DNA of 64,000 nt, from the NCBI RefSeq assembly GCF_002157355.1, contig NZ_LYMK01000001.1, forward strand, positions 62,001 through 126,000, in the 5' to 3' direction. Origin of the DNA: Variovorax sp. JS1663 (GTDB lineage Bacteria > Pseudomonadota > Gammaproteobacteria > Burkholderiales > Burkholderiaceae_C). Made by a program: the position numbers and the translations under genes. Each line of letters begins with the position of its first letter. Within the stretch, counting starts at the first letter, position 1. Shown here one piece after another: positions 52,529-61,802 of this stretch. A model generated the notes under the pieces. That model was not told the origin of the DNA and did not search any database. It saw only the letters and a list, made by a program, of their open reading frames with translations.

Positions 52529-52786
52529 ACAAGCGTTCTCGATGTTGACGACCGGAATGCGCCCGATGCCCATGCCGCGCAGCGCCACCTGTCCGGGGAT
52601 CAGCACCTGGTCGGCCATGACACCAGCAGCGGCGTTGCCCATGTCGGCGGCCTGCAGCTGGGACGGGGTGATGCCTGCATCGGCAATGGCTTCGCCAATC
52701 GCCTCGGCGGCGAGCGATTTGAGACCGCAGTCAATGTGCTTGCCGAAACGGGTCATGCCCGTGCCAGCGACGAAGACGGGCTGCAT
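52529..52786 (-). pseudogene. Thiolase (SCP2-like acetyl-CoA acetyltransferase) N-terminal remnant
   Basis: The first 86 codons (MQPVFVAGTGMTRFGKHID ... IGRIPVVNIENAC) match the N-terminus of SCPx/PaaJ-like thiolases and end exactly at the active-site cysteine. The following 15 codons do not continue the family pattern and run into a stop near the relaxase gene. At least 300 residues are missing. It is the downstream-most relic of the cargo operon and marks the cargo junction. Confidence 0.8.
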
Positions 52787-52795
52787 GGAAAGCGT

Positions 52796-53806
52796 CTAAG
52801 ACTGGGCGGATGAGGAATTTGCACGCCTGCGCCAGAGGCTGGTGATCCAGCCGCTCAAGCCATTAGGGGCCAGGAAGACCACCGCGAGCAGTGCGAAGCC
52901 GAAGATCATCCACGGCGCGGATTGCGACACGCTCTCGGCCAGGTTGGGCGTGAGCACGATGAAGGCAGCCCCCAGGAAGGCGCCCCACAGGCTGCGCACC
53001 CCGCCCACGAAGCTGCCCACCAGCAGGGACACCGAGAGCAGGAAGGGAAAGTTCTCGGGCGCGACGAACTGGCCCGCCACCACGCTCAGGGCACCGGCCA
53101 GGCCGGTGAACGCCGCGCTGAGGCCGAACATCTGCGTGCGCAGGGCGGTGATGTCGAGTCCGCCCGCCGCCGCCGCGAGCGGCTGGTCGCGCGAGGCGTC
53201 CACCAGGCGGCCGAACTGCGAGCCGAGAATCCGCCGCGCCAGCAGGAAGGCGCAGAGCGCGCAGGCCGCAACGCAGGCCATGATGGCCCAGTCCGCCCGG
53301 TCGGCCAGCACCCCTGGGAACACAGGTTTTTCCAGGACGATCCCCGCCACGCCACCGGTCAGCCACTCGATCTTTTTCCACTTGAGCGCCTGCGGTGTCA
53401 CCACCGCCACCGCGAAGGTGGACAGCGCCAGATAAAGCATGGGCAGCCGCAGCGCCGGGAAGCCGAAGAGGAAACCCGCCACGAAGCACAACAGCGCCGC
53501 CACCGGCACGCCCACGTAGAACGGCCAGCCCAGGTGATGCGAGAGCACCGCCGCGGTATAGGCACCGATGGCGAAGAAGGCGCTGTGGCCGAGCGAGATC
53601 TGGCCCGTGTAGCCGGTGAGCAGGTTCAGGCCCATGATGGCGATGCCATAGATCAGCACCTGCGTCATCACGTACAACGGATAACTTTGCCAACTAAAGG
53701 ACCAGGCCAGCAGCGCGAGCCCGACCACCGAGGCCGTCCAGCGCAACCAGGTGGGCGATGCCACCGGGCGGATGTTGAGTGGGGCGCTCATGGTACTCAT
53801 GCTCAC
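52796..53806 (-). CDS. livM: Branched-chain amino acid-type ABC transporter permease
   Basis: This 336-residue inner-membrane subunit has about ten hydrophobic segments and the LivM pattern GIAIMGLNLLTGYTGQISLGHSAFFAIGAYTAA plus the conserved loop SLLVGSFVGGVRSLWGAFLGAAFIV. It forms the channel with LivH, whose gene it overlaps by 4 bp. In catabolic clusters such importers often take up aromatic or branched acids rather than amino acids. Confidence 0.9.
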   Translation of the reverse strand: MSMSTMSAPLNIRPVASPTWLRWTASVVGLALLAWSFSWQSYPLYVMTQVLIYGIAIMGLNLLTGYTGQISLGHSAFFAIGAYTAAVLSHHLGWPFYVGVPVAALLCFVAGFLFGFPALRLPMLYLALSTFAVAVVTPQALKWKKIEWLTGGVAGIVLEKPVFPGVLADRADWAIMACVAACALCAFLLARRILGSQFGRLVDASRDQPLAAAAGGLDITALRTQMFGLSAAFTGLAGALSVVAGQFVAPENFPFLLSVSLLVGSFVGGVRSLWGAFLGAAFIVLTPNLAESVSQSAPWMIFGFALLAVVFLAPNGLSGWITSLWRRRANSSSAQS

Positions 53807-54675
53807 ACCCTCACCTGGGCCGTCTTGCCGAAGATACCGGCGGGCCGCAAGACCAGCATCGCGATGATCAACAGCATGATGCAGGTCAGTTTCAGGTCGT
53901 TGCCGACCACGTAGGCGCCCAGCAGGTTCTCCAGTACCCCGACGGCGAAGCCCCCGGCCACGGCGCCCACAGGGCTGGCGATGCCGCCCAGCAGCGCGCC
54001 CGCCAGTGCGTAGATCAGCGGCCCCATCATCATCGACGGCTCCAGGAACACGATGGGCGCGGCCATCAGCCCCGCCACGGCACCGGCCACCGCTGCAAGA
54101 CCCCAGCCCACGGCCAGCACCTTGTTGGTGCTGATGCCCGACAGTTCCGCCGACGGCGCGTTCACCGCCACCGCACGCATCGCCAGGCCGAACCGGGTGA
54201 AGCGGAAGAACGCGAATACCGCCGCCAGTTCGGCCAGGGTGACGAGCAGAACGCCGACCTCGTGGGCCGACAGATAGGGTTCGGCACGGCTGAGGACTCC
54301 ACCGAACGGCGTGGCGAACTCCAGCATCTCATGCCCGAACAGCCAGCCGACCAGGCTGTTCAAGATGATGAGCAGCGCGATGCTGGCCGCCACGACCGAG
54401 AGCACCGGCTTGTGCCGCAGGGGCTGGAAGATGACCCGCTCCAGCGCCAGCCCGAGCAGGAAGGAACCCACGACCACAACGGCGAAGGCCACCCACCATG
54501 ATGCGCCCGCCTGAACCAACGCCCAGCTCATATAGGTGGAGAACATCGCCAGTTCGCCCTGCGCGAAGTTGACGGACGAAGTGCAGCGATAGATGAGCAC
54601 GAGCGCGATGGCGAGGCTGGCATAGATGCCGCCCGCCGCCAGGCCCGAAGCTATCTGGTGAAGGAATGCTTGCAT
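53803..54675 (-). CDS. livH: Branched-chain amino acid-type ABC transporter permease
   Basis: This 290-residue inner-membrane protein has the LivH N-terminal pattern LAAGGIYASLAIALVLIYRCTSSVNFAQGELAMFSTYMSW and the C-terminal GALLGGIASPVGAVAGGFAVGVLENL. It pairs with the LivM-like gene downstream and the two ATPases upstream. Length is normal. Confidence 0.9.
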   Translation of the reverse strand: MQAFLHQIASGLAAGGIYASLAIALVLIYRCTSSVNFAQGELAMFSTYMSWALVQAGASWWVAFAVVVVGSFLLGLALERVIFQPLRHKPVLSVVAASIALLIILNSLVGWLFGHEMLEFATPFGGVLSRAEPYLSAHEVGVLLVTLAELAAVFAFFRFTRFGLAMRAVAVNAPSAELSGISTNKVLAVGWGLAAVAGAVAGLMAAPIVFLEPSMMMGPLIYALAGALLGGIASPVGAVAGGFAVGVLENLLGAYVVGNDLKLTCIMLLIIAMLVLRPAGIFGKTAQVRV

Positions 54676-54695
54676 GGTGATGAACCTCTTTTTGA

Positions 54696-55412
54696 TCAGT
54701 GGCCGAGGTAGCTGCGGCGCACGGCGTCGTCTTCGCGCAGCTCGGCTGCGGTGCCCTGGGCAGTGACGCGCCCGCTTTCGAGCACATAGGCCCGGTTGAC
54801 TAGGTTCAGCGCGACCTGGGCGTTCTGCTCCACGATGAGCGCCGTGAGGTGCTCGGTTTCGCGCAACTGGTGCAGGAGTTCGTAGATCTCCTGCGTCACG
54901 CGCGGCGCGATGCCGAACGAAGGCTCGTCCAGCAGCAGCATCTTGGGGCGCATCATCAGCGCGCGCGCGATGGCCAGCATCTGCTGCTCGCCGCCGCTGA
55001 GCGTGCCCGCCGCTTGCTTCGCGCGGCTGGACAGCTTGGGAAACAGCGTCTGCATCCGGGCGATGTCCTGCTCGATGCCGTCCTTGTCGCGGCGGTGGAT
55101 GGCGCCCACGCGCAGGTTCTCCAGCACCGTCAGGTCGCCAAAGGTGCCGCGCCCTTCGGGCACGTGGGCGATGCCCAGCGAGGCGATGGCGGGCGCGGCC
55201 ATGTCGATGATGTCCTGGCCCTCGAAGCGCAGCGTGCCCTTGGCAGTCACCTGCTGGTGGCTGATGGCGCGCAGGATGGAGGTCTTGCCCGCGCCGTTGG
55301 CGCCGAGCAGCGCCACCATCTCGCCGGCCTGCACGTGCAGGTCGATGCCATGCACCACCGCCGTTCGGCCGTAGGCCACCGCGAGGTTGCGGATTTCAAG
55401 CCGTTGGGTCAC
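54696..55412 (-). CDS. livF: ABC transporter ATP-binding protein, LivF type
   Basis: This 238-residue ATPase has Walker A GANGAGKTS, signature LSGGEQQMLAIARALMMRP and Walker B MLLLDEPSFGIAP. The SFGIAP ending is diagnostic of the LivF branch. It overlaps livG by 4 bp and lies 20 bp before livH. Confidence 0.92.
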   Translation of the reverse strand: MTQRLEIRNLAVAYGRTAVVHGIDLHVQAGEMVALLGANGAGKTSILRAISHQQVTAKGTLRFEGQDIIDMAAPAIASLGIAHVPEGRGTFGDLTVLENLRVGAIHRRDKDGIEQDIARMQTLFPKLSSRAKQAAGTLSGGEQQMLAIARALMMRPKMLLLDEPSFGIAPRVTQEIYELLHQLRETEHLTALIVEQNAQVALNLVNRAYVLESGRVTAQGTAAELREDDAVRRSYLGH

Positions 55413-56176
55413 AGCACACCTCCCAGATAGGCATCGAGCACGGCGTCGTTGTTGGCCACTTCCTCGGGCGAGCCCTGGGCGAGCTTGCGGCCAAAGCTCA
55501 GTACCGCGAGGTCGGAGCAGGTCTTCATCACGAAGCGCATGTTGTGCTCCACGACCACCATGGTCAGCTTCAATTCCTCGTGCAGGCGCAGCAGCACGTC
55601 GCGCAGTTCATCGACCTCGCCAGCGGTGAGGCCAGCGGCGGGCTCGTCGAGCAGCAGCAGCTTGGGCCGCGTCACCAGCGCCCGCGCGATTTCCACGCGG
55701 TGCTGGATGCCCACTGGCAGTTCCGCCACGCCCCGGTCGGCATAGTCAGACAGCCGCAGCGTGGCCAGGGCCGCGTCAGCCGAGTGCGCGATTTCTTCCT
55801 CGGCGGCACGGACGGCGCGCGAGCGCAGCGCGGCACCCAGCATCGACACCGGCAGCCGCGCGTGCGCACCCACCATCACGTTTTCGCGCACCGTGAGCGA
55901 GGGGTAGAGCGCCACGTTCTGGAAGGTGCGGCTCAGACCCAGCCGTGCCACGCCGTGGCGCGGCAGGCGCGTCAACTCGGCCTGGCCGAAGCGCACGCTG
56001 CCGTGGGTGGGCCGGTACAGGCCGCTGATGCAGTTGAAGCAGGTCGTCTTGCCAGCGCCGTTCGGCCCGATCAGGCCGAAGATGCAGCCCTCGGGCACGT
56101 CCATCGAGAAGGCGTCCAGCGCGACGACACCGCCGAAGCGGATCGTCAGGTCGCGTACGGAAAGAATGGGTTCCAT
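55409..56176 (-). CDS. livG: ABC transporter ATP-binding protein, LivG type
   Basis: This 255-residue ATPase has Walker A GPNGAGKTT, Q-loop region GLSRTFQNVALYPSLTVRENV, signature-equivalent AELPVGIQHRVEIARAL (a degenerate LSxGxQ typical for LivG) and Walker B LLLLDEPAAGLTAGE. It forms a heterodimer with the LivF-like protein. Confidence 0.92.
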   Translation of the reverse strand: MEPILSVRDLTIRFGGVVALDAFSMDVPEGCIFGLIGPNGAGKTTCFNCISGLYRPTHGSVRFGQAELTRLPRHGVARLGLSRTFQNVALYPSLTVRENVMVGAHARLPVSMLGAALRSRAVRAAEEEIAHSADAALATLRLSDYADRGVAELPVGIQHRVEIARALVTRPKLLLLDEPAAGLTAGEVDELRDVLLRLHEELKLTMVVVEHNMRFVMKTCSDLAVLSFGRKLAQGSPEEVANNDAVLDAYLGGVL

Positions 56177-56192
56177 CGCTGCGCTCGCCCCG

Positions 56193-57383
56193 TCAGGACG
56201 GCATCACCTTCCAGCTCGTGCCGTCGAACTGCTGGATGCGCATGTCCGGTATCGGGTGAGGGCGGGCGTCGCTGGTCTTGACACGCAGGCCCGGCAGCAT
56301 CATGGGCAAATCCATGTCCAGGCGGCGCGACTGCCGCATGATGTTCTCGCGCGAGAGGTCGTTGCCGCACTGCTTGAGCAACTGCACTGTCACTTGCCCA
56401 AGGCAGGCACCGAGCACGGTGAGGTATTCCTTGGCCGCGCCTTTGTTGTATTTGTCCATGAAGGCATGCCAGGCCAGGACACCAGGGTCGTTCTTCCAGG
56501 TCGGATCGCTCGGATCCTTGAGGAACGCGGCGCTCATGATGCCCTTGACCTTGTCCAGCCCCACCGGAGTCAGCACCGCGGGCACCGAAGATGCGCTCGG
56601 GTTGATGTAGATGGCCGGGCGCCAGCCGATGTCGTGGGTCTTGCGCAGCGACTGGAGGGTGGCTTTGGGCGAACCCCACGCCACCAGCACGTCCGCGCCC
56701 GAGGCATGCATGGAGACGATCTGCGAGTCCACCGTCGGATCCGACACCTCATGCGACTCTTCGCTGATGAGCTTCTTCCCGGCGGCAGCCAGAACCTCCT
56801 TCACGCCACGCAGCACATCCTTGCCGGCGTCGTCGTTCTGGTAGAACATGGCGATCTTCGCGTTGGGCCGCGTCTGCAGGATGTGCCTGGCCAGGATGCG
56901 CCCTTCGTCGGTGTACAGGGGCAGCCAGCCCATGCTCCAGGGGAACTTAGCCGCATCATCCAGCCACGTGGCGGAGCCGGACGAAACGAAGAGTTGCGGT
57001 ACTTTGGCGTTGTTGAGATAGCTGCGCGACGCCAGCCCAGTGGACGAGCCTATCTGCGCCGCGAGAAAAGCCACCTGATCGCGCTCCACCAGGCGGCGCG
57101 ATTGCTCCAGGGTTTTCGGCGGGCTGTAGCCATCGTCGGCCAGCACCAGCTTGAGCTGGCGCCCATTCACGCCGCCCTCGGCGTTGACCAGGTCAAACCA
57201 TGCAGACATGGTCTTGCCGACGATGCCATAGCCTGCGGCCGGGCCGCTGAGCGGTCCGGTCGAGCCGATCTTGATCTCGCGATCCGTCACGCCCGGGGTG
57301 CCCGCGCCCTGCGCGCGGACCAGGCCAGAAACGCCGGTCAGCATGGCGCCGGAAAGCATGGTGATGAATTGTCTTTTTTGCAT
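56193..57383 (-). CDS. ABC transporter substrate-binding protein (LivJ/K-like)
   Basis: This 396-residue periplasmic binding protein of the Peripla_BP_6 type has an N-terminal signal peptide (QFITMLSGAMLTGVSGLVRAQG). The mature segment VTDREIKIGSTGPLSGPAAGYGIVGKTMSAWFDLVNAEGGVNGRQLKLVLADDGYSP is typical of the family. It gives the importer its specificity; divergence from leucine binders and the catabolic context point to an acid substrate, not proven. Confidence 0.9.
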   Translation of the reverse strand: MQKRQFITMLSGAMLTGVSGLVRAQGAGTPGVTDREIKIGSTGPLSGPAAGYGIVGKTMSAWFDLVNAEGGVNGRQLKLVLADDGYSPPKTLEQSRRLVERDQVAFLAAQIGSSTGLASRSYLNNAKVPQLFVSSGSATWLDDAAKFPWSMGWLPLYTDEGRILARHILQTRPNAKIAMFYQNDDAGKDVLRGVKEVLAAAGKKLISEESHEVSDPTVDSQIVSMHASGADVLVAWGSPKATLQSLRKTHDIGWRPAIYINPSASSVPAVLTPVGLDKVKGIMSAAFLKDPSDPTWKNDPGVLAWHAFMDKYNKGAAKEYLTVLGACLGQVTVQLLKQCGNDLSRENIMRQSRRLDMDLPMMLPGLRVKTSDARPHPIPDMRIQQFDGTSWKVMPS

Positions 57384-57443
57384 GGTGTCTCCTGTGGTGG
57401 TGGTGAGATGAATGGATGGATGGGTGAACCCTGGCCTGCGGCA

Positions 57444-58052
57444 TCAGGCCGCCTTCCCTTGCAAGCGCAGCACGGCTTCGCGGATCAGCGGCATGCGGTC
57501 GTTGCCGAAATACATGTCCGTCTTGTCCACGAAGATGGTCGGTGAGCCAAAGCCGCCGCGCGCGACCACCTCATCGGTGTTGGCCCTGAGCTGGTCTTTG
57601 ATCGCCTGCTCGCCGATGCCTGCAAAGAATTGGGCGGGCTCGATGCCAACGCGCTGGCACACCTGCGCCAGCACCGCGTCCTGCGAGATGTCCTGGTCGT
57701 CGCCCCAATAGGCTTCAAATATGGCGCGGGCAAACGGCGCCATGTCGTTGCCGAGCCAGATGCAGCCGCGCATCGCCTTCACGCTGTTGACGGGAAACAC
57801 CGTCGGCGGCATCTTGATCGCAAGCCCCGTCGAGCGGGCCCAATCCGCTAGGTCCTTTTTCAGGTAGCGGGCCTTCTGCGGCACCGGCGTCTCGCGCGAG
57901 GCATAGACGGTGGGATTGATGGTGTTGAAGATGCCGCCGACCAGGATCGGCCGCCATGTGATCTCAACGTCAAGCTCCTTGGCGAGCGGCTGGATGTTAT
58001 GAAAGGCGAGATAAGTCCAGGGGCTGGAGCAGTCGAAGAAGAATTCGATCAT
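57444..58052 (-). CDS. DsbA-family / 2-hydroxychromene-2-carboxylate isomerase-like protein
   Basis: This 202-residue thioredoxin-fold protein of the kappa-GST/NahD type begins IEFFFDCSSPWTYLAFHNIQPLAKE, where CSSPWTYL replaces the DsbA CxxC and suits glutathione binding. The C-terminal half holds GGFGSPTIFVDKTDMYFGNDRM with the cis-Pro. Relatives isomerise aromatic side-chain intermediates or conjugate glutathione. It stands between the ABC importer and the GST gene, so glutathione chemistry is likely in the pathway. Confidence 0.85.
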   Translation of the reverse strand: MIEFFFDCSSPWTYLAFHNIQPLAKELDVEITWRPILVGGIFNTINPTVYASRETPVPQKARYLKKDLADWARSTGLAIKMPPTVFPVNSVKAMRGCIWLGNDMAPFARAIFEAYWGDDQDISQDAVLAQVCQRVGIEPAQFFAGIGEQAIKDQLRANTDEVVARGGFGSPTIFVDKTDMYFGNDRMPLIREAVLRLQGKAA

Positions 58053-58097
58053 GGTGTTTCCTGTGTTTTTGGGGCGTCACTGGATTCCGGAATCGCG

Positions 58098-58820
58098 CTA
58101 CTCGCGCCCCGGAATGGCGCTCCGTTCCGCCAGCTCCCTGGCCTTGTGGCCGAACATGTTCTTTCTCGCTTCGTCGTCCAGCGGCTCTTGCTCGAATTTG
58201 CCGACCGCCAGCCCCGCTTGCACCTGGGGCCGGCCGCGCACGCTGGCGTACCAGCGCTTGAGGTGGGGAAAGTCGTCGAGCGTGAAGCCTTGGGCCTTGT
58301 GGGTCATGGTCCAGGGAAAGCAAGCGATGTCGGCGATGCCGTACTCGGTGCCAGCGACATAGGCGCCGGTCTTGCCGAGCTGGGTATCGAGCACGCGATA
58401 CAGCCGTGCCGCTTCGTCGCGGTAACGCTCAATCGCGTAGGCGATCTTTTCCTGCGCATACAGCGCAAAGTGACCATGCTGGCCGAGCATGGGCCCCAGT
58501 CCGCTCACCTGCCACATCACCCATTGCATGGTTTGGGTGAAGCCGCGCAGATCCGTGGGCAGGAAGCGGTTGGTTTTCTGGGCCAGATAGACCAGGATGG
58601 CGCCGGTCTCGAACACCGAAAGCGGGCCGCCGCCGTCGAGCGGCGCATGGTCCACTATGGCCGGAATGCGGTTGTTCGGGCTGATCGCCAGAAATTCCGG
58701 CCTGAATTGCTCGCCAGCGCGGATGTTGACCGGAGTCACCGTATAGGGAAGTCCGAGTTCCTCCAGCAGGATGGAGATCTTCCAGCCGTTGGGTGTCGGT
58801 GCGTAATGCAGGTCAATCAT
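58098..58820 (-). CDS. Glutathione S-transferase (Ure2/YfcG-like)
   Basis: This 240-residue protein has an N-terminal thioredoxin-fold domain MIDLHYAPTPNGWKISILLEELGLPYTVTPVNI with the cis-Pro/Glu-Ser glutathione site (NNRIPAIVDHAP...SVFETGAILVYLAQ). The all-helical C-terminal domain with GTEYGIADIACFPW follows. The Asn in the APTPNGWK segment fits nu-class GSTs. Start at 58820 is backed by AGGAG; in-frame ATGs lie upstream. It may add or remove glutathione or work as a disulfide reductase. Confidence 0.88.
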   Translation of the reverse strand: MIDLHYAPTPNGWKISILLEELGLPYTVTPVNIRAGEQFRPEFLAISPNNRIPAIVDHAPLDGGGPLSVFETGAILVYLAQKTNRFLPTDLRGFTQTMQWVMWQVSGLGPMLGQHGHFALYAQEKIAYAIERYRDEAARLYRVLDTQLGKTGAYVAGTEYGIADIACFPWTMTHKAQGFTLDDFPHLKRWYASVRGRPQVQAGLAVGKFEQEPLDDEARKNMFGHKARELAERSAIPGRE

Positions 58821-58967
58821 GGCGAATGACGCTCCTGCCGAGCTGCGGATCGACATCACGCCATGACTTGCAGGCACCCGTGGCCGACCCCCTGACATTC
58901 CAGGCTCCCGTTGCGTGGCTTTCTCGGGTTGACGACATCATGCGCAGCTCTTCGAGGGTTCAAGGCG

Positions 58968-59750
58968 TCAGCGCGGCGCCATGCGGAGGGCCCCATCCAC
59001 GCGGATGGACTCAGCGTTCATGTAGCCGCAAGTGACCAGAAACTCGACGGCCTGCGCGAATTCATCGGGGTCGCCCAAACGCTTGGGAAAGGGCACGCTG
59101 GCCGCCAGCGCCTGCTTGACGTTGTCCGGCAGGGCCAGCAGCAAGGGGGTGCCGAAGATCCCCGGCAGGATGGTGTTGACGCGAACGCCTTCGTCCATCA
59201 GGTCGCGTGCGATCGGCAAGGTCATGCCCATGACGGCGGCCTTGCTGGCGGCATAGCTGGCCTGGCCGACCTGGCCGTCCACCGCAGCGGCCGAAGCGGT
59301 GTTGACCACGACGCCGCGGTCGCCGTCGGCCAGCGGTTCCAGCGCCAGCATGCCCGCCGTCGATTTGGCAATGCAGCGGAACGTGCCCACCAGGTTGATC
59401 TGCACGATGCGGTTGAAGCGATCCACCGCACTCGGGCGGATCTCGCCCGTTTTCCGGTCGCGACTGACGGTCTTGACGGCGTCGGCCGTGCCGGCGCAGT
59501 TGACCAGAATGCGTTCCTGCCCGATCGCGGCACGGGCTTTGGCGAAGGCCGCGTCCACCTGCTCCTCGGACGTCACGTCCACGTTGCAGTAAACACCGCC
59601 AAGCTCGCTGGCCAACGCCTGGCCGACGGCTTCGTTCATGTCGAAGATGGCGACCTTGACGCCATGGCTGGCCAAACGCCGGGCCGTGGCGGCCCCCAGG
59701 CCGGAAGCCCCCCCGGTGATGACGGCAGAAATGTCGGAATTGAGTTGCAT
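58968..59750 (-). CDS. SDR-family 3-hydroxyacyl-CoA dehydrogenase
   Basis: This 260-residue short-chain dehydrogenase has NAD site TGGASGLG at 12-19, NCAGTAD and the catalytic YAASK (ASYAASKAAVMGMT). The C-terminal region PGIFGTPLLLALPDNVKQALAASVPFPKRLGDPDEFAQAV is characteristic of the type-2 3-hydroxyacyl-CoA (HSD10-like) group, which oxidises short and 2-methyl-branched 3-hydroxyacyl-CoAs. It follows the hydratase gene in the same unit. Confidence 0.9.
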   Translation of the reverse strand: MQLNSDISAVITGGASGLGAATARRLASHGVKVAIFDMNEAVGQALASELGGVYCNVDVTSEEQVDAAFAKARAAIGQERILVNCAGTADAVKTVSRDRKTGEIRPSAVDRFNRIVQINLVGTFRCIAKSTAGMLALEPLADGDRGVVVNTASAAAVDGQVGQASYAASKAAVMGMTLPIARDLMDEGVRVNTILPGIFGTPLLLALPDNVKQALAASVPFPKRLGDPDEFAQAVEFLVTCGYMNAESIRVDGALRMAPR

Positions 59751-59779
59751 GGTTTTTCCTTGAAGATGACAGACAGGCG

Positions 59780-60580
59780 TTATTGGCCGGTGAATTTGGG
59801 GGTGCGCTTGCCCAGGAATGCCGCTTGCCCTTCGAGGTTGTCGGCCGAACGCAAAGCGACAACGAAATTGCGCTTCTCATGCTCCAGGCCCTGCGCGAGC
59901 GGGGTTTCAAAGCTGGCCAGGGCCGCATCTTTCGCCAGCGCCACGGCCAGCGGCGAATTGGCCGCAATCCGGCAGGCCATCGCCAGCGCCGTCGGCAGGG
60001 CCTGGCCATCAGCCGTCACTTCGGCGACGATGCCAACGTCGCATGCCTTGCGGGCGTCCATGAAATCGCCGGTCAGCAGCAGCGCCATGGCCTTGGACTT
60101 GCCGATGGCGTGAACCAGGCGCTGGGTGCCGCCGGCACCGGGAATGGCGCCCAGCTTGACTTCCGGCACGCCGAACTTGGCGGACTCGCCAGCAATCACG
60201 ATGTCGCAGGCCAGCGCCAGTTCCATGCCGCCGCCCAGCGCGACCTTTTCCACCGCCGCGATGACGGGCTTGGGGAAGCGCCCCAGCGCCGCAAAAAAGT
60301 CCCAGCCCGTTGCCGAGCGGTCGCCCAGCAGCGGCGCGGCACGCAGCACTTCAAAGGCCGTGATGTCGGCGCCCGCGCAAAACACGTCCTCGGCGCCGGT
60401 GATGATGACGGCTCGCACGGCATCGTCGTCGCGCAGTTGCGCAAGCTGCGCGCGCAGGCCATCGAATACCGCGCGGTTCAGGCTGTTCTTCGCACGCGGG
60501 CGGTTGATGGTCAGGGTGACGACGGCGCCGTCACGGCTCACGAGCACTTCACTGGCTTCGCTCATGGTGGCCCCGCTCAT
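59780..60580 (-). CDS. Enoyl-CoA hydratase/isomerase
   Basis: This 266-residue crotonase-fold protein has the oxyanion-hole segment FCAGADITAF and the second one KVALGGGMELALACDIVIA. The catalytic region FGVPEVKLGAIPGAGGTQRL holds a Glu suited to hydration. The ATG overlaps the thiolase stop (ATGA); a second ATG five codons later is possible. It should add water to a 2-enoyl-CoA for the following dehydrogenase. Confidence 0.92.
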   Translation of the reverse strand: MSGATMSEASEVLVSRDGAVVTLTINRPRAKNSLNRAVFDGLRAQLAQLRDDDAVRAVIITGAEDVFCAGADITAFEVLRAAPLLGDRSATGWDFFAALGRFPKPVIAAVEKVALGGGMELALACDIVIAGESAKFGVPEVKLGAIPGAGGTQRLVHAIGKSKAMALLLTGDFMDARKACDVGIVAEVTADGQALPTALAMACRIAANSPLAVALAKDAALASFETPLAQGLEHEKRNFVVALRSADNLEGQAAFLGKRTPKFTGQ

Positions 60581-61758
60581 GCAAGCCGCTCGATGATGGT
60601 GGTGTTGGCCGTGCCCGAAGCCTCGCAGATGGTCTGCAGGCCATAGCGGCCGCCCCGGCGCTCCAGTTCATACAGCAGGTCGGTGAGCATGCGCGCGCCG
60701 GTGGAGCCCAGCGGATGGCCGATGGCCATCGAGCCGCCATTGACGTTGAGGCGGTCGTCCGGGATGCCGAACTCCTGCTGGAACATCAGCGGTACGCCGC
60801 CGAAAGCCTCGTTGACCTCGAACAGGTCGATGTCGTTGATGGTCAGGCCCGATTCCTTCAGTGCCTTGCGGGTGGAGTCGAGCACGGCGGTGAACTGGAT
60901 CACCGGGTCGGCGGCGGCCACTGCCGTGCTGACGAAGCGCGCACGCGGCTTCAGGCCATGCTTCTTGGCATAGGCGCGGCTGGCGATCAGCAGCGCGGCG
61001 GCACCATCGCTGACCTGCGACGAGTTGCCGGCGGTGGTGGTGCCGTTGGCGGCAAACACGGCTTTCAGCGTGGCCATCTTTTCGGGGTCGGGGTTGGCGC
61101 GCACGCCCTCGTCGGCGGCGACGACCGGACTGTTCGGGTCGGCCGGGTCCTCGGTCAGATGCACCAGTTGGTCCTTGATGCGACCGGCCTGAATCGCCTC
61201 GGTGGCGCGCTTATGGCTCCGCACTGCGGAGGCATCCAGGGTTTCACGCGTGAGGCCGAAGCGCGTGTTCAGCAACTCCGACGAAACGCCTTGCGGTATC
61301 AGCGGGTTGTCCTGGTAGCGCGCCAGTTCGCGCGGGCTGTATTGCGAACCGAGCGGCGCGCCGGGCTTGAACGACGGCGGCAGTGGCGCCTGCGACATCG
61401 ACTCCACCCCCCCGCCGATGGCCAACTGGTAGGCACCCGCCTGGATGCCATGCACGGCAAAACTCACCGCCTGCTGGCCCGAGCCGCATTGCCGATCGAC
61501 CGTCACCGCCGGCACGGATTCGGGCAGCCCCGCCGCCAATACGGCATGTCGGCCCAGGTTGCCGTGCTGCTGGTCCCACTGCAGCACGCAGCCGATGATC
61601 ACGTCGTCCAGATCGGCGGGGGTGACGCCGGACCGCTCGACCAACTGGCGCAGCGTCTCGGCCATCAGATCGACGGGATGCCACTTGTGCAGGCGCCCGC
61701 CGCGCTTGCCCACGGGGGTGCGCAGCGCACCGACGATAACGGGTTCATGGTCATTCAT
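60577..61758 (-). CDS. Acetyl-CoA C-acyltransferase (thiolase)
   Basis: This 393-residue thiolase has nucleophile C91 in DRQCGSGQQAV, the catalytic His in GGSMAIGHPLGSTGAR and a second Cys near the end in ICEASGTANTT, which differs from the usual CxGxGxG loop. It cleaves a 3-oxoacyl-CoA. The start is placed at the ATG with CAGGAGA upstream. The gene follows the acyl-CoA ligase and is coupled to the hydratase. It is unrelated in sequence to the truncated thiolase at the cargo edge. Confidence 0.92.
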   Translation of the reverse strand: MNDHEPVIVGALRTPVGKRGGRLHKWHPVDLMAETLRQLVERSGVTPADLDDVIIGCVLQWDQQHGNLGRHAVLAAGLPESVPAVTVDRQCGSGQQAVSFAVHGIQAGAYQLAIGGGVESMSQAPLPPSFKPGAPLGSQYSPRELARYQDNPLIPQGVSSELLNTRFGLTRETLDASAVRSHKRATEAIQAGRIKDQLVHLTEDPADPNSPVVAADEGVRANPDPEKMATLKAVFAANGTTTAGNSSQVSDGAAALLIASRAYAKKHGLKPRARFVSTAVAAADPVIQFTAVLDSTRKALKESGLTINDIDLFEVNEAFGGVPLMFQQEFGIPDDRLNVNGGSMAIGHPLGSTGARMLTDLLYELERRGGRYGLQTICEASGTANTTIIERLA

Positions 61759-61802
61759 CTGGTTCTCCTGTGTAAGAAACTGGGTGTCACGCAAAGTGGC
61801 GT

